This document shows positions 8,542-16,542 of a DNA stretch of 64,000 nucleotides, piece after piece. The position numbers and the translations under genes were made by a program. The notes beneath the pieces were generated by a model. It did not search any database. It saw only the letters and a program-made list of their open reading frames with translations, and was not told the DNA's origin. Position 1 is the first letter of the stretch. Each line of letters begins with the position of its first letter. The stretch comes from Micromonospora ferruginea (GTDB lineage Bacteria; Actinomycetota; Actinomycetes; Mycobacteriales; Micromonosporaceae): positions 3,417,001-3,481,000 of the forward strand of contig NZ_CP059322.2 of the NCBI RefSeq assembly GCF_013694245.2, given 5' to 3'.

Positions 8542-9143
8542 CCGACCTGTTCCTCTCCGCCGGGCGTGGCCCGCAGGAATGCGCCTGGGCACTGGGTCGG
8601 CTGCTGTCCCGCCTGGAGGCCGACGCCGCCCGCCACCGGCTGGTCGCCACCCGGGTCGAGACCGTCCCCGGCGAGCGGCCGGGCACCTGGCGCTCGGTGC
8701 TGCTGCGGATCACCGGCGCCGGGGCGGAGACGTTCGCCGCCGGCTGGACCGGCACGCTCTGCTGGCAGGCGGCCAGCCCCTACCGGCCCGGCCACGGGCG
8801 GAAGAACTGGTACGTCACCGCCCGGCCGCACCGGGCCGAGGTGGTGGACACGCCGTTCCGGGAGGCGGACGTCGCGTTCACGCCGTGCCGCACCGGTGGA
8901 CCCGGCGGCCAGCACCGGAACAAGGCCAGCACCGCCGTACGGGCGACCCACCGCCCGTCCGGTCACGTGGTGGTGGTGGACACCGAACGGCACCTGCACC
9001 TCAACCGCCGGATCGCCGTCGACCTGCTGCGCCGGCGGGTCGCCGAGGACGACGAGGCGGCCCGCCGCGCCGGCACGGCCGCCCGCCGCCGGATCCACGA
9101 CGACCTGATCCGCGGCGACCCGGTCCGGCTGGAACGGCCGTGA
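8538..9143 (+). CDS. prfH: Peptide chain release factor homologue PrfH
   Basis: A 201-residue class I release-factor-like protein. The peptidyl-tRNA hydrolysis motif GGQ is at 123-125, inside RTGGPGGQHRNKAST. The region before it is much shorter than in RF1/RF2, and no PxT or SPF codon-reading tripeptide is visible, so it is not a normal codon-specific factor. PrfH proteins are known as partners of RtcB2. They release nascent chains from ribosomes whose 16S decoding centre has been cut, so that the ligase can repair the break. The gene overlaps rtcB upstream and the kinase gene downstream, both as GTGA, so the three are translated as a unit. The C-terminal half is rich in Arg, as expected for rRNA contact. 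Confidence 0.9.
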   Translation: MTDLFLSAGRGPQECAWALGRLLSRLEADAARHRLVATRVETVPGERPGTWRSVLLRITGAGAETFAAGWTGTLCWQAASPYRPGHGRKNWYVTARPHRAEVVDTPFREADVAFTPCRTGGPGGQHRNKASTAVRATHRPSGHVVVVDTERHLHLNRRIAVDLLRRRVAEDDEAARRAGTAARRRIHDDLIRGDPVRLERP

Positions 9144-10114
9144 CGCGCACGTTCCTGCGGCCGGACGACATCCGTGACCTGGTACGCGACCGGCTCGGCG
9201 CGGACCGCCGGGTCGCCACACTCGACCGGCTCACCGGGGGCACCCGCAAGGGCGTCTACCGGATCGGGCTCGACGACGGGTCGACCGCGATCCTCTATGT
9301 CTGGTCGCCACGGGAGAACTACTGGCCCGAGACGGAGGCCGTCCCGGACGACCCGTTCACCGAGGCGTCCGGGCCGGAACTGTTCGCCGTCAATCAGGCC
9401 GCGCTCACCGCCGCCGACGTCCGCGTGCCGCACCTGATCGCCCGTGCCCCCGCCGGCCGCCACCTCGACGCCGACGTCGCGCTGGTGGAGGACGTCGGCG
9501 GGGTGACTCTGGAGGCGTTGCTGACCCGCGACCCCGAACGCGCGGCCGAACCGCTGGCCCGGCTCGGGGACGCGCTTCGGCGGATGCACACCACGTTCGG
9601 CCCTCGCTGGGGCCGGCTCACCGACATCGCCCGCAACATCTCACCGACCCGACCCTGCGAGGACGTGGTGCTGGCCCGCGCGTCAGGCCACCTCGCCGGG
9701 GCGGCCGCCCGCGACCCCCGAACGGCCGCCGCTCGTGATCGGATCGCCGCCCACCTGCGCGGCCTGCACGACCGGGTGACCCCACGGCGGGAGTACGCGC
9801 TGGTGCACGGCGAACTCGGCCCGGACCACGTGCTCGTCACACCGGACGGCCAACCGGTGATGATCGACATCGAGGGTCTGACCCGGTTCGACGTCGAGTG
9901 GGAGCACGCCTGGCTGCGGCTGCGCTTCGGGGCGGCCTACCCGAGGCTGCATCCGCTCGCGCTCGACGCGGACCGACTGGAGTTCTACCGGTACGCGCAG
10001 GTGCTGTCGCTGATCGAGGGACCGCTGCGGATCGCCGAGGGCGACTTCCCCGACCGGCGATGGATGCTCGACCTGGCCGAGCGAAACATCACCAAGGCCC
10101 TGACCCCGCTCTGA
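9140..10114 (+). CDS. APH/choline-kinase-fold phosphotransferase, third gene of the rtcB-prfH unit
   Basis: A 324-residue protein of the aminoglycoside phosphotransferase (protein-kinase-like) superfamily. Visible landmarks are an N-terminal nucleotide loop LTGGTRKGVYRI (about 32-43) and the Brenner-type catalytic loop VHGELGPDHVLVT (about 231-243). The metal-binding DFG equivalent is IDIEG. In the catalytic loop the usual HGD-hxxxN is changed: the Asp after HG is Glu and the Asn position is a His followed by Val. The catalytic centre may therefore be unusual, though some APH relatives vary here. The GTG at 9140 overlaps the prfH stop as GTGA. Position suggests a role with the RNA-repair pair, either modifying an RNA or ribosome component or protecting against a ribosome-targeting compound. 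This is inference. A homoserine-kinase-like or drug-inactivating role is also possible. Confidence 0.78.
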   Translation: MTRTFLRPDDIRDLVRDRLGADRRVATLDRLTGGTRKGVYRIGLDDGSTAILYVWSPRENYWPETEAVPDDPFTEASGPELFAVNQAALTAADVRVPHLIARAPAGRHLDADVALVEDVGGVTLEALLTRDPERAAEPLARLGDALRRMHTTFGPRWGRLTDIARNISPTRPCEDVVLARASGHLAGAAARDPRTAAARDRIAAHLRGLHDRVTPRREYALVHGELGPDHVLVTPDGQPVMIDIEGLTRFDVEWEHAWLRLRFGAAYPRLHPLALDADRLEFYRYAQVLSLIEGPLRIAEGDFPDRRWMLDLAERNITKALTPL

Positions 10115-10157
10115 GCCCACCTCCCCTCCCTCCCACCTCCCACCTCCCACCTCCCAC

Positions 10158-10229
10158 CGATCTTGGACTTGTGGTGCCAGCGAATGTCTGATTCACCCAG
10201 GTATGGCCGGTGCCACAACTCCAAGATCG
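10158..10229. repeat. Intergenic palindrome, GATCTTGGA type
   Basis: Arms at 10158-10178 and 10209-10229 match at 18 of 21 positions (cgatcttggacttgtgg against its reverse complement). It lies just after a CT-rich run (10115-10157, repeats of cacctccc). It belongs to the same GATC-ended palindrome family as the elements at 10264, 60549, 60644 and 60751. Confidence 0.8.
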
Positions 10230-10263
10230 ACGGTCGGGTCGCGCCACCCCCACCCCCTCGGGC

Positions 10264-10321
10264 GTGATCAAGGAGTTCGTGTCGCCGCGGAGATCGACTT
10301 CGACACGAACTCCTTGATCAC
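10264..10321. repeat. Perfect 21-bp inverted repeat, GATCAAGGAGTT type
   Basis: The 21-bp arms (10264-10284 and 10301-10321, starting gtgatcaaggagttcg) are perfectly complementary around a 16-base loop. The core gatcaaggagtt recurs at 60751-60804. It lies between the APH-fold kinase and DUF72 genes. It could act as a terminator or mRNA-stability hairpin, but there is no T run. Confidence 0.9.
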
Positions 10322-10395
10322 TCGCCGGTTCTGGGAGCCCGGGTGGGGAGGGAGGGAGGGGTCGGATACGGTGGGCGCGGCCGGGAGGGGGTCGG

Positions 10396-11235
10396 ATGCG
10401 ACTGCGCGTCGGGTGTGCCATGTGGACGCACCGGGCCTGGCCGGGGCATTCGCTGCCGGCGCACGAGCGGCTGCGGGCGTACGCCGGCTGGTGCGACGCG
10501 GTCGAGGGGAACACCACGTTCTACGCGACGCCGAGCCCGGCGACGGTGGCGTCCTGGGCCGAGCAGACCGAGCCCGACTTCCGGCTCCTGGCGAAGCTGC
10601 CGAAGGCGGTCACGCACGAGCGGCGGCTCACCGGCGGCGAGGCGGAGCTGAGGGCGTTCCTGCACGCGATGGAGCCGCTCGGCCCCCGGGCGGACACGCT
10701 CTGGGTGCAACTGCCCGGCTCGTTCGGCCCGGGCGACGTGCCCGACCTGGACCGGTTCCTGCGCGCCCTGCCCGCCACCCACCGGTACGCGGTCGAGGTC
10801 CGCCACCCCGCCTTCTTCACCGACGCCGGCGCGGCCCGCGCGTTGGCGGCGACGCTCGGCCGGGCCCGCGCGGAGTGGGTCCCGTTCGACACCACCGCGT
10901 TCTTCCGCACCCCGCCGACGAGCGACGGGGAGCGGGAGGCGTGGACGCGCAAGCCACGCCTGCCGCTGCGCACCGAGGCGCTGACCGACCGGCCGGTGGT
11001 GCGCTACCTCGGCCGCGACGATCCGGCCGCGACGGTCGAGGGCTGGCAGCCGTGGCTGGACGTGGTCACCGGGTGGCTGCGCGAGGGCCGCTCGCCGACG
11101 GTGTTCGTGCACACGCCGGACAACGCGGACGCGCCCGACCTGGCCCGCCGGTTCCACGACCAGGTCCGTGCCCGCCTGCCGGAACTCGCGCCGCTGCCCG
11201 AGCCGACCCCGGTCGGCCCGGCCACCCTGTTCTGA
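10396..11235 (+). CDS. DUF72 (YecE-like) TIM-barrel protein
   Basis: A 279-residue protein of the DUF72/YecE family, recognised by VGCAMWTHRAW near the N-terminus, the FYATPSPATVASWA block, FRLLAKLPK, the WVQLPGSFGP strand and AVEVRHPAFF. DUF72 proteins adopt a TIM-barrel-like fold; their biochemical activity is not established. Length is normal for the family and no domain is added. The ATG follows a GGGAGGGGG ribosome site. The gene stands alone, with the palindromes upstream and a convergent kinase gene downstream. The family also occurs near DNA-repair genes in other bacteria, but nothing here shows that link. Confidence 0.85.
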   Translation: MRLRVGCAMWTHRAWPGHSLPAHERLRAYAGWCDAVEGNTTFYATPSPATVASWAEQTEPDFRLLAKLPKAVTHERRLTGGEAELRAFLHAMEPLGPRADTLWVQLPGSFGPGDVPDLDRFLRALPATHRYAVEVRHPAFFTDAGAARALAATLGRARAEWVPFDTTAFFRTPPTSDGEREAWTRKPRLPLRTEALTDRPVVRYLGRDDPAATVEGWQPWLDVVTGWLREGRSPTVFVHTPDNADAPDLARRFHDQVRARLPELAPLPEPTPVGPATLF

Positions 11236-11274
11236 CCGGGCCGCCGCGACCCGGACGCCGGGCCGGCGCGCCGG

Positions 11275-12693
11275 TCAGGCCGGCGTGAGCGGCAGCAGCA
11301 CCGTGAACCGGGTGTCGCCGGGCTCCGACCGTACCCGGATGTCGCCGTGGTGCTTGTTGACCACGATCCGGTACGAGATGTCCAGGCCGAGACCGGTGCC
11401 CTCGCCCACCGCCTTGGTGGTGAAGAACGGCTCGAAGATGCGCGGCCGGACCTCCGGCGGGATACCCGCACCGGTGTCACGGATCTCCACGGTCAGGCTG
11501 TCGTCGGTGCGCCCGGTGCGGACCGTCAGCGTGCCCTCACCGGCCATCGCGCCGAGCGCGTTGTCGATCAGGTTGGTCCACACCTGGTTGAGTTCGGCCG
11601 CGTACGCCGGGACGGTCGGCAGGCTCCGGTCGTACTCCTTGACCACGCGCACGCCGGACGGGACCTTCGCGTGGAGCATGACCAGCGTGGCGTCGAGCAG
11701 GTCGTGCACGTCCACCGTCTGGTAGGGCGCCCGGTCGAGCTGGGAATACTGCTTCGCGGCGCCGACCAGCCCGGAGACCCGGGTGACCGCGTCGTCGATC
11801 TCCCCCATCAGCAGCTCGGTGTCGATGGTGTAGGTGATCCAGTGCACCGCCGACTCCAGGTCGTCGCCGCCGACCGCCGCGTCGACCTGGGCGAGCCAGC
11901 CGCTGTCGATGCCGCCGGCGACGAGCGTCGGCGCCAGCTCCCAGGCCCCCCGTACGCCGTGCTCGTCCAGCCAGTCGCCCAGCTCGTCCTCGGCGTCGCT
12001 GGCCGCCAGCGGCGACAGCGGCGACGCGGCGGCGGCCCGCTTCACCGCCTCCTCCTGCAACGCGACGAGGTCGTGCAGGCGCCGCCCGTCGAGCCGGCCG
12101 TCGGCGATCATGGCGAGCTTGTGCCGCATCTTCGCCACCCGCCCGCGCAGCGCGGCGGTCGCCCGCACGGCCGCCGCCGCCGGGTTGTTCAGCTCGTGGG
12201 TGAGCCCCGCCGAGAGCGCGCCCAACGCCAGCAGCCGCTCCCGCTCGCCGACGATGGTCTGGGTGTTGCGCATCCCGACGAACAGCCCCTCCAGCAGGTG
12301 GGTGGCCATCGGGAACCAGGCACGCATCGCGTCCGCGATGATCGCCGCCGGCACGGCGAACACCGCGCAGTCGGTGACCGCGCGCAGGCTGTTGCGGTAG
12401 CGCTGCTCGGCCGGGTCACCGATGTACGCCTGCATGGCGCCGCCGTAGACGCCGCGCTTGTCGGTGCGGCTGACCTCCACCTCGTCGCCCTGCACCCGCT
12501 GGTGCATCGCCACGGTGCCGTCCAGCAGCACGAAGAAGCAGCTCGCCGGCTCGCCCTCGACGTAGACCGCCTCGCCGGCGCCACGGTGCTCCACCCGGCC
12601 GTGCTCGGCCAGGTGGGCGAGCTGCTCCGGGGTGAGCGACTCGAAGAGGAAGAGCTGCCGCAGCTCGTCCGGGGTCAACCGATCCGACGTCAT
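11275..12693 (-). CDS. Sensor histidine kinase with N-terminal cyclic-nucleotide-binding-type domain
   Basis: A 472-residue soluble kinase. Residues about 12-130 form a cNMP-binding (Crp-like) beta-roll, including FLFESLTPEQ and EGEPASCFFVLLDGTVAMH. The conserved Arg of true cAMP pockets is not obvious, so the ligand is uncertain. Residues about 155-235 hold the dimerisation/phosphoacceptor helix with LSAGLTHELNNP (His166). The ATPase domain shows the N box NLIDNALGAM, G1 DTGAGIPP, the F box EPFFTTK and G2 GTGLGL. No membrane segment is visible, so it senses something inside the cell. Its ATG overlaps the stop of the upstream response regulator-flavoprotein gene (ATGA). They are almost certainly cognate partners. 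Confidence 0.92.
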   Translation of the reverse strand: MTSDRLTPDELRQLFLFESLTPEQLAHLAEHGRVEHRGAGEAVYVEGEPASCFFVLLDGTVAMHQRVQGDEVEVSRTDKRGVYGGAMQAYIGDPAEQRYRNSLRAVTDCAVFAVPAAIIADAMRAWFPMATHLLEGLFVGMRNTQTIVGERERLLALGALSAGLTHELNNPAAAAVRATAALRGRVAKMRHKLAMIADGRLDGRRLHDLVALQEEAVKRAAAASPLSPLAASDAEDELGDWLDEHGVRGAWELAPTLVAGGIDSGWLAQVDAAVGGDDLESAVHWITYTIDTELLMGEIDDAVTRVSGLVGAAKQYSQLDRAPYQTVDVHDLLDATLVMLHAKVPSGVRVVKEYDRSLPTVPAYAAELNQVWTNLIDNALGAMAGEGTLTVRTGRTDDSLTVEIRDTGAGIPPEVRPRIFEPFFTTKAVGEGTGLGLDISYRIVVNKHHGDIRVRSEPGDTRFTVLLPLTPA

Positions 12694-14357
12694 TGCGCCT
12701 CCAGGTATCGGTGCACCAGGGAAACCGCCATCGCGCCCTCGCCCACCGCCGAGGCGACCCGCTTCACCGAGTCGGCCCGCACGTCACCGGCGGCGAACAC
12801 GCCCGGCATGCTGGACTCCAGGTGGTAGGGGTCGCGGGGCAGGGCCCAGCCGGCCGGCCGGTGACCGCCCCGGGTCAGGTCCGGCCCGGTCAGCACGAAG
12901 CCCCGGCGGTCCCGGGCGACCGCGCCGTCGAGCCAGTCGGTGTGCGGCTCCGCGCCGATGAACACGAACAGCCACGAGGTGTCGACCTCGCGCGTCTCCC
13001 CGGTGCGCATGTCGCGCAGCGTCACCCGTTCCAGGTGGTCCTGCCCGGCGCCGCCGACCACCTCGGTGCACGGGTGGACCTCGATGGCGTCGATCCGGGC
13101 GATCTGGTCGATCAGGTAGCTGGACATCGACCGGGCCAGGTCGTCGCCGCGGATCAGCAGGTGCACGCGGCGGGCGTACCGGGAGAAGTGCACCGCGGCC
13201 TGGCCGGCCGAGTTGGCCCCGCCGACGATGTAGACGTCCTCCCCGGAGCAGCTCGGCGCCTCGCTCGCCACCGAGCCGTAGAAGCAGCCGCGACCGGTCA
13301 GCTCGGCCAGCCCCGGCGCGGGCAGCATCCGGTAGGAGACGCCGGTGGCGAGCACCACGGTGTGCGCGGCGACGCTGCTGCCGTCGCTGAACCGCAGCAC
13401 CCGCGCCCCGCCGGCGTTCTCCAACGACACCACCTCGCGGGCGCTGAGCAGCTCCGCGCCGAACCGCAGCGCCTGCCGCCGGGCCCGGTCGGTCAACTGC
13501 GCGCCGGAGACCCCGTCCGGGAAACCGAGGTAGTTCTCGATCCGGCTGCTCTGCCCGGCCTGCCCGCCGGTGGCCCGCCGTTCGATCAGCACCGTCCGCA
13601 GCCCTTCCGAGGCGCCGTAGACGGCCGCGCCGAGCCCGGCCGGGCCGGCGCCCACCACCACCAGGTCGTAGAAGTCGGCCGCCGGGGTGGTGGCCAGGCC
13701 GACCTGCGCGGCCAGGTCGGCCGGCGACGGCTGCACCAGCGACTTGCCGTCCGCGGTCACCACCAGGGGTACGTCGTTCGCGGTCACGCCCGCGGCGCGC
13801 AACAGCTCGGCGCCCTCCGCCTCGTCGGCGAGCACCCAGCGGAACGGCACCAGGTTGCGGGCCAGGAAGTCGCGCGCCTTGAACGACGGCGCCGACCAGC
13901 GATGGCCGACCACCCGCAGCTCGGGCGTGGCGGTGGCCCCGCCGGCCGTCCACGCCTCCAGCAGTTGGTCGAGCACCGGGTAGAGCTTCTCCTCCGGCGG
14001 GTGCCACGGCTTGAGCAGGTAGTGGTCGAGGTCGACCACGTTGATCGCGTTGATCGCCGCGTCGGTGTCGGCGTACGCGGTGAGCAGGACCCGGCGCGCG
14101 GCGGGGAACAGGTCCATCGCCGCCTCGAGGAACTCGATGCCGTTCATCTGCGGCATCCGGTAGTCGGCGAGCAGCACCGCCACCTGCTCGCCGCGGAGCT
14201 TCAACTCGCGCAGCGCCTCCAGGGCCGCCTCGGCGGAGTCGGCGCGCACCACCCGGTAACGGTCGCCGTAGCGGCGCCGGATGTCGCGGGCCACCGCCCG
14301 GGAGACGGCCGGGTCGTCGTCGACGGTGAGGATCGCGGGGTTGGGCATGACGTCCAT
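12690..14357 (-). CDS. Response regulator fused to a thioredoxin-reductase-like FAD oxidoreductase
   Basis: A 555-residue fusion. Residues 8-130 are a receiver domain: acidic DDD at 13-15, phosphoacceptor Asp65 in LLADYRMP, Thr in LLTAYAD, and Lys116 in LLKPW. Residues about 145-220 are a glutaredoxin-like linker without a Cys pair. From 230 a two-dinucleotide-domain flavoprotein follows: VVVGAGPAGLGAAVY (FAD), ATGVSYR, the NADPH site VYIVGGANSAGQAA, and the C-terminal GVFAAGDVR. The place where thioredoxin reductases carry the redox CxxC reads GCFYGSVASEA, so the dithiol is missing. The likely role is a redox output or redox-modulated signalling protein, not bulk thioredoxin reduction. It is co-translated with the kinase downstream. 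A second ATG four codons in (14348) is an alternative start. Confidence 0.9.
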   Translation of the reverse strand: MDVMPNPAILTVDDDPAVSRAVARDIRRRYGDRYRVVRADSAEAALEALRELKLRGEQVAVLLADYRMPQMNGIEFLEAAMDLFPAARRVLLTAYADTDAAINAINVVDLDHYLLKPWHPPEEKLYPVLDQLLEAWTAGGATATPELRVVGHRWSAPSFKARDFLARNLVPFRWVLADEAEGAELLRAAGVTANDVPLVVTADGKSLVQPSPADLAAQVGLATTPAADFYDLVVVGAGPAGLGAAVYGASEGLRTVLIERRATGGQAGQSSRIENYLGFPDGVSGAQLTDRARRQALRFGAELLSAREVVSLENAGGARVLRFSDGSSVAAHTVVLATGVSYRMLPAPGLAELTGRGCFYGSVASEAPSCSGEDVYIVGGANSAGQAAVHFSRYARRVHLLIRGDDLARSMSSYLIDQIARIDAIEVHPCTEVVGGAGQDHLERVTLRDMRTGETREVDTSWLFVFIGAEPHTDWLDGAVARDRRGFVLTGPDLTRGGHRPAGWALPRDPYHLESSMPGVFAAGDVRADSVKRVASAVGEGAMAVSLVHRYLEAQ

Positions 14358-14468
14358 CCAAGCACTCCCGACCGCCCGCCGGCATTACCCAGGTCACCCG
14401 GCTCTTCCCTCGGCGGGGTTTCTGGGCTGGGATGGCGGAGCAGAAGACCCACCAGGGAGGGAACCGCG

Positions 14469-14921
14469 ATGAGCGACACCGGGCAGACCACCGACGAGTG
14501 GAACGTGGCCGAGGACGACGGCGTGCTGGACGCCTCCGACACGCTCGACGACTCCGTCGGTGACCCGCTCGACACCGGGATCGCCGCCGCCGACCACTGG
14601 ACGGCGGCGAACCGGTTCGGCACCACGGCCGCCGAGGAGCGCGCCGGGGACTCGCTGGCGCACCTGCTCGCCCAGGAGGAGCCGGACGTCGACCCGTACG
14701 CCGAGCCGGCCGAGGACGAGGACGAGCTGATCCGCCGGGGTTACGAACGGGAGGCCCGCACCGGCCGGCTGGTCGCCGACGACCAGGGATTCGGCGAGGA
14801 CCAGCAGGCCGACTCCGTCGCCTGGGACGTCGGCATCGACGGCGGGGCGGCCAGCGCCGAGGAGGCCGCGGTGCACCTCGTCGACGATCCGTCCGGCCCC
14901 GGGGACGGACCGCTGCGCTGA
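14469..14921 (+). CDS. Small acidic DUF5709-type protein
   Basis: A 150-residue, strongly acidic protein with no signal peptide or membrane segment. I recognise the actinobacterial DUF5709 pattern: a conserved DDGVLDASDTL block near the N-terminus, a middle ADHWTAANRFGTTAAEE segment, and LIRRGYEREARTGRLVADD followed by an Ala/Glu-rich, HLVDD C-terminus. Function is not known; stress-linked or nucleoid-linked roles have no support in this sequence. The GGGAGGGAA ribosome site lies 5 bases before the ATG. It is transcribed divergently from the response regulator-flavoprotein, about 110 bases away, so the two could share a control region. Confidence 0.75.
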   Translation: MSDTGQTTDEWNVAEDDGVLDASDTLDDSVGDPLDTGIAAADHWTAANRFGTTAAEERAGDSLAHLLAQEEPDVDPYAEPAEDEDELIRRGYEREARTGRLVADDQGFGEDQQADSVAWDVGIDGGAASAEEAAVHLVDDPSGPGDGPLR

Positions 14922-14931
14922 CTCCCCGACC

Positions 14932-15738
14932 TCACCGCCGCCGCCGGCCCCGGGTCGACACGAACTGGTAGGACATGGCCGCGAACCCCGGGTCGCGCAG
15001 CAGCCGGCGGAACGCCTCCAACTGGCCGGTCGACAGCCCGGCGTCGAGCAGCTCCGGTTCCAACTGGCGGGAGTTGGTGCCGTACAGTGAGATGCCGAGC
15101 GAGCCGCCCGGCCAGCTCTGCGCGTGGCTGACGGTGTCCACGTCGACCAGGCCCGCCCCGATCAGCTCGGCGTGCACGTCCTGCGCCCAGGCCAGGTCCG
15201 CGCCGTGGCTCTGCAGGATGCCCAGCATCGCGTCCGTCACCTGGGCGAAGAGCTTCGCCGCGTCGTCGCTCGGCGCGGTCAGCACCCGCAGCGGCGCGGT
15301 GCAGTCGAACTCCTCGACCACCAGCCACCCGCCCGGGGCCAACGCGCCGGCCAGGGTGCGCAGGACCCGGCGCCGCTCCGGCAGGTGCAGCAGCACCAGC
15401 CGGGCGTGGATCAGGTCGAACGCGTCCCCCGGCGGCGGCTCCCGACGCACGTCGTGCCGGCGGACGTCGAGGTTGACCGCCGGGCGCAGGTGCGTCAGGT
15501 CGAGGTCGGTGGCGACCACCCGGCCGGCCGGGCCGACCGCGGCGGCCATGGCCCGGGCGACCGAGCCGCCGCCGGCGCCGACCTCCCAGCACCGGGGGGC
15601 GTCCGGGCTGAGCAGCGGCGCGGCGATCCGGCCGGTGGTGATCGGGTCGAGGAAGGCTTCGAGCGCGTGCAGTTGGGGCACCGCGTCGGCGGCGCCGGTG
15701 TCGAAGGCGTAGTCGGTCTCGGAGGCGTCGGTCGGCAT
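14932..15738 (-). CDS. Class I SAM-dependent methyltransferase, last gene of the liv operon
   Basis: A 268-residue Rossmann-fold methyltransferase. Motif I reads EVGAGGGSVARAM (about 52-64), followed by VVATDLDLTHL, which holds the acidic ribose-binding residue. Motif IV/V is DLIHARLVLLHLPER and LAPGGWLVVEEFD. Such proteins methylate small molecules; the substrate cannot be inferred. Its AGGAG ribosome site overlaps the stop of livF and only 6 bases separate the two genes, so it belongs to the liv transcript. Transport and methylation of the same compound, or detoxification of a taken-up compound, are possible but unproven. Confidence 0.85.
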   Translation of the reverse strand: MPTDASETDYAFDTGAADAVPQLHALEAFLDPITTGRIAAPLLSPDAPRCWEVGAGGGSVARAMAAAVGPAGRVVATDLDLTHLRPAVNLDVRRHDVRREPPPGDAFDLIHARLVLLHLPERRRVLRTLAGALAPGGWLVVEEFDCTAPLRVLTAPSDDAAKLFAQVTDAMLGILQSHGADLAWAQDVHAELIGAGLVDVDTVSHAQSWPGGSLGISLYGTNSRQLEPELLDAGLSTGQLEAFRRLLRDPGFAAMSYQFVSTRGRRRR

Positions 15739-15744
15739 CGCTCC

Positions 15745-16542
15745 TCATTCCTGTCGCGGTCGGTCGGTTCGTGGGCCCGGCGCCGTCGGCACTCCGGGTC
15801 GGGGCCGGGAAGCCGGCGGCTCCGCGACCGCGGCGACGCTGAGCAGCGCCGCCACCGCGCCCGGGTCGGCCCGGGCCTCGTCCGCCGGCCGGTCGTAGAC
15901 CACCCGGCCGTACTCCAGCACCGCGATCCGGTCGGCGATCTCGACCGCGTGCCGGATCTGCTGCTCGACCAGGAGCACGGTCGTCCCGGAGCGGGCCAGG
16001 GAGCCGACCAGCTCGCGGATCCGCGCGGCCAGGTCGGGCGCTAGCCCCTCGCACGGCTCGTCGAGCAGCAGCACGCGGGGCTGGCCGAGCAACGCCCGGG
16101 CGATGGCGAGCATCTGCTGCTCGCCGCCGGAGAGCTGGTCGCCGCGATGACGCAGTCGGGCCCCGAGCCGGGGCAGCAGTTCCAGCACCCGGGCGACGGT
16201 CCAGCCCTCCCCGCCGGGGGTCGCCGCCCGCCACGGCGCCGCGGCCAGGACCAGGTGCTCGGCCACGGTCAGTCGGGAGAAGACCCGGCGGCCCTGCGGC
16301 ACCAGTCCCACCCCGGCGCGGGCGACGCGGTGCGGCTGCCGGCCGGCGACCGGTACGCCGCTGATCTCGATCCGGCCGGTGTGCGGCCGGACCAGGCCGG
16401 CCACGCAGTGCACGAGCGTGCTCTTGCCGGCGCCGTTGCGGCCCACCACCGCCTGCACCGCGCCGGGCGGCACGTCGAGGCTCACCTCGTGCAGGACGGT
16501 GCCGCCGCCGTAACCGGCGCACAGCCGTTCGATGCGCAGCAT
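15745..16542 (-). CDS. livF: Branched-chain amino acid-type ABC transporter ATPase LivF
   Basis: A 265-residue ATPase of the HAAT importer family. Walker A is GRNGAGKST (about 35-43), the signature is LSGGEQQML, and Walker B is VLLLDEPCEGLAP, followed by the switch segment VLLVEQQIRHAVEIAD. LivF features include the GVGLVPQGRRVFSRLTV block. The C-terminus carries about 35 extra Pro/Arg-rich residues compared with typical LivF (about 235). The ATG shares one base with the stop of livG (TGATG). It should drive uptake together with LivG, LivH and LivM. Confidence 0.93.
   Translation of the reverse strand: MLRIERLCAGYGGGTVLHEVSLDVPPGAVQAVVGRNGAGKSTLVHCVAGLVRPHTGRIEISGVPVAGRQPHRVARAGVGLVPQGRRVFSRLTVAEHLVLAAAPWRAATPGGEGWTVARVLELLPRLGARLRHRGDQLSGGEQQMLAIARALLGQPRVLLLDEPCEGLAPDLAARIRELVGSLARSGTTVLLVEQQIRHAVEIADRIAVLEYGRVVYDRPADEARADPGAVAALLSVAAVAEPPASRPRPGVPTAPGPRTDRPRQE

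Noticed and set aside
12690..14357. Calling the response regulator fusion a true thioredoxin reductase
   Set aside because: The redox-active CxxC is absent, so only the fold, not the activity, is supported.
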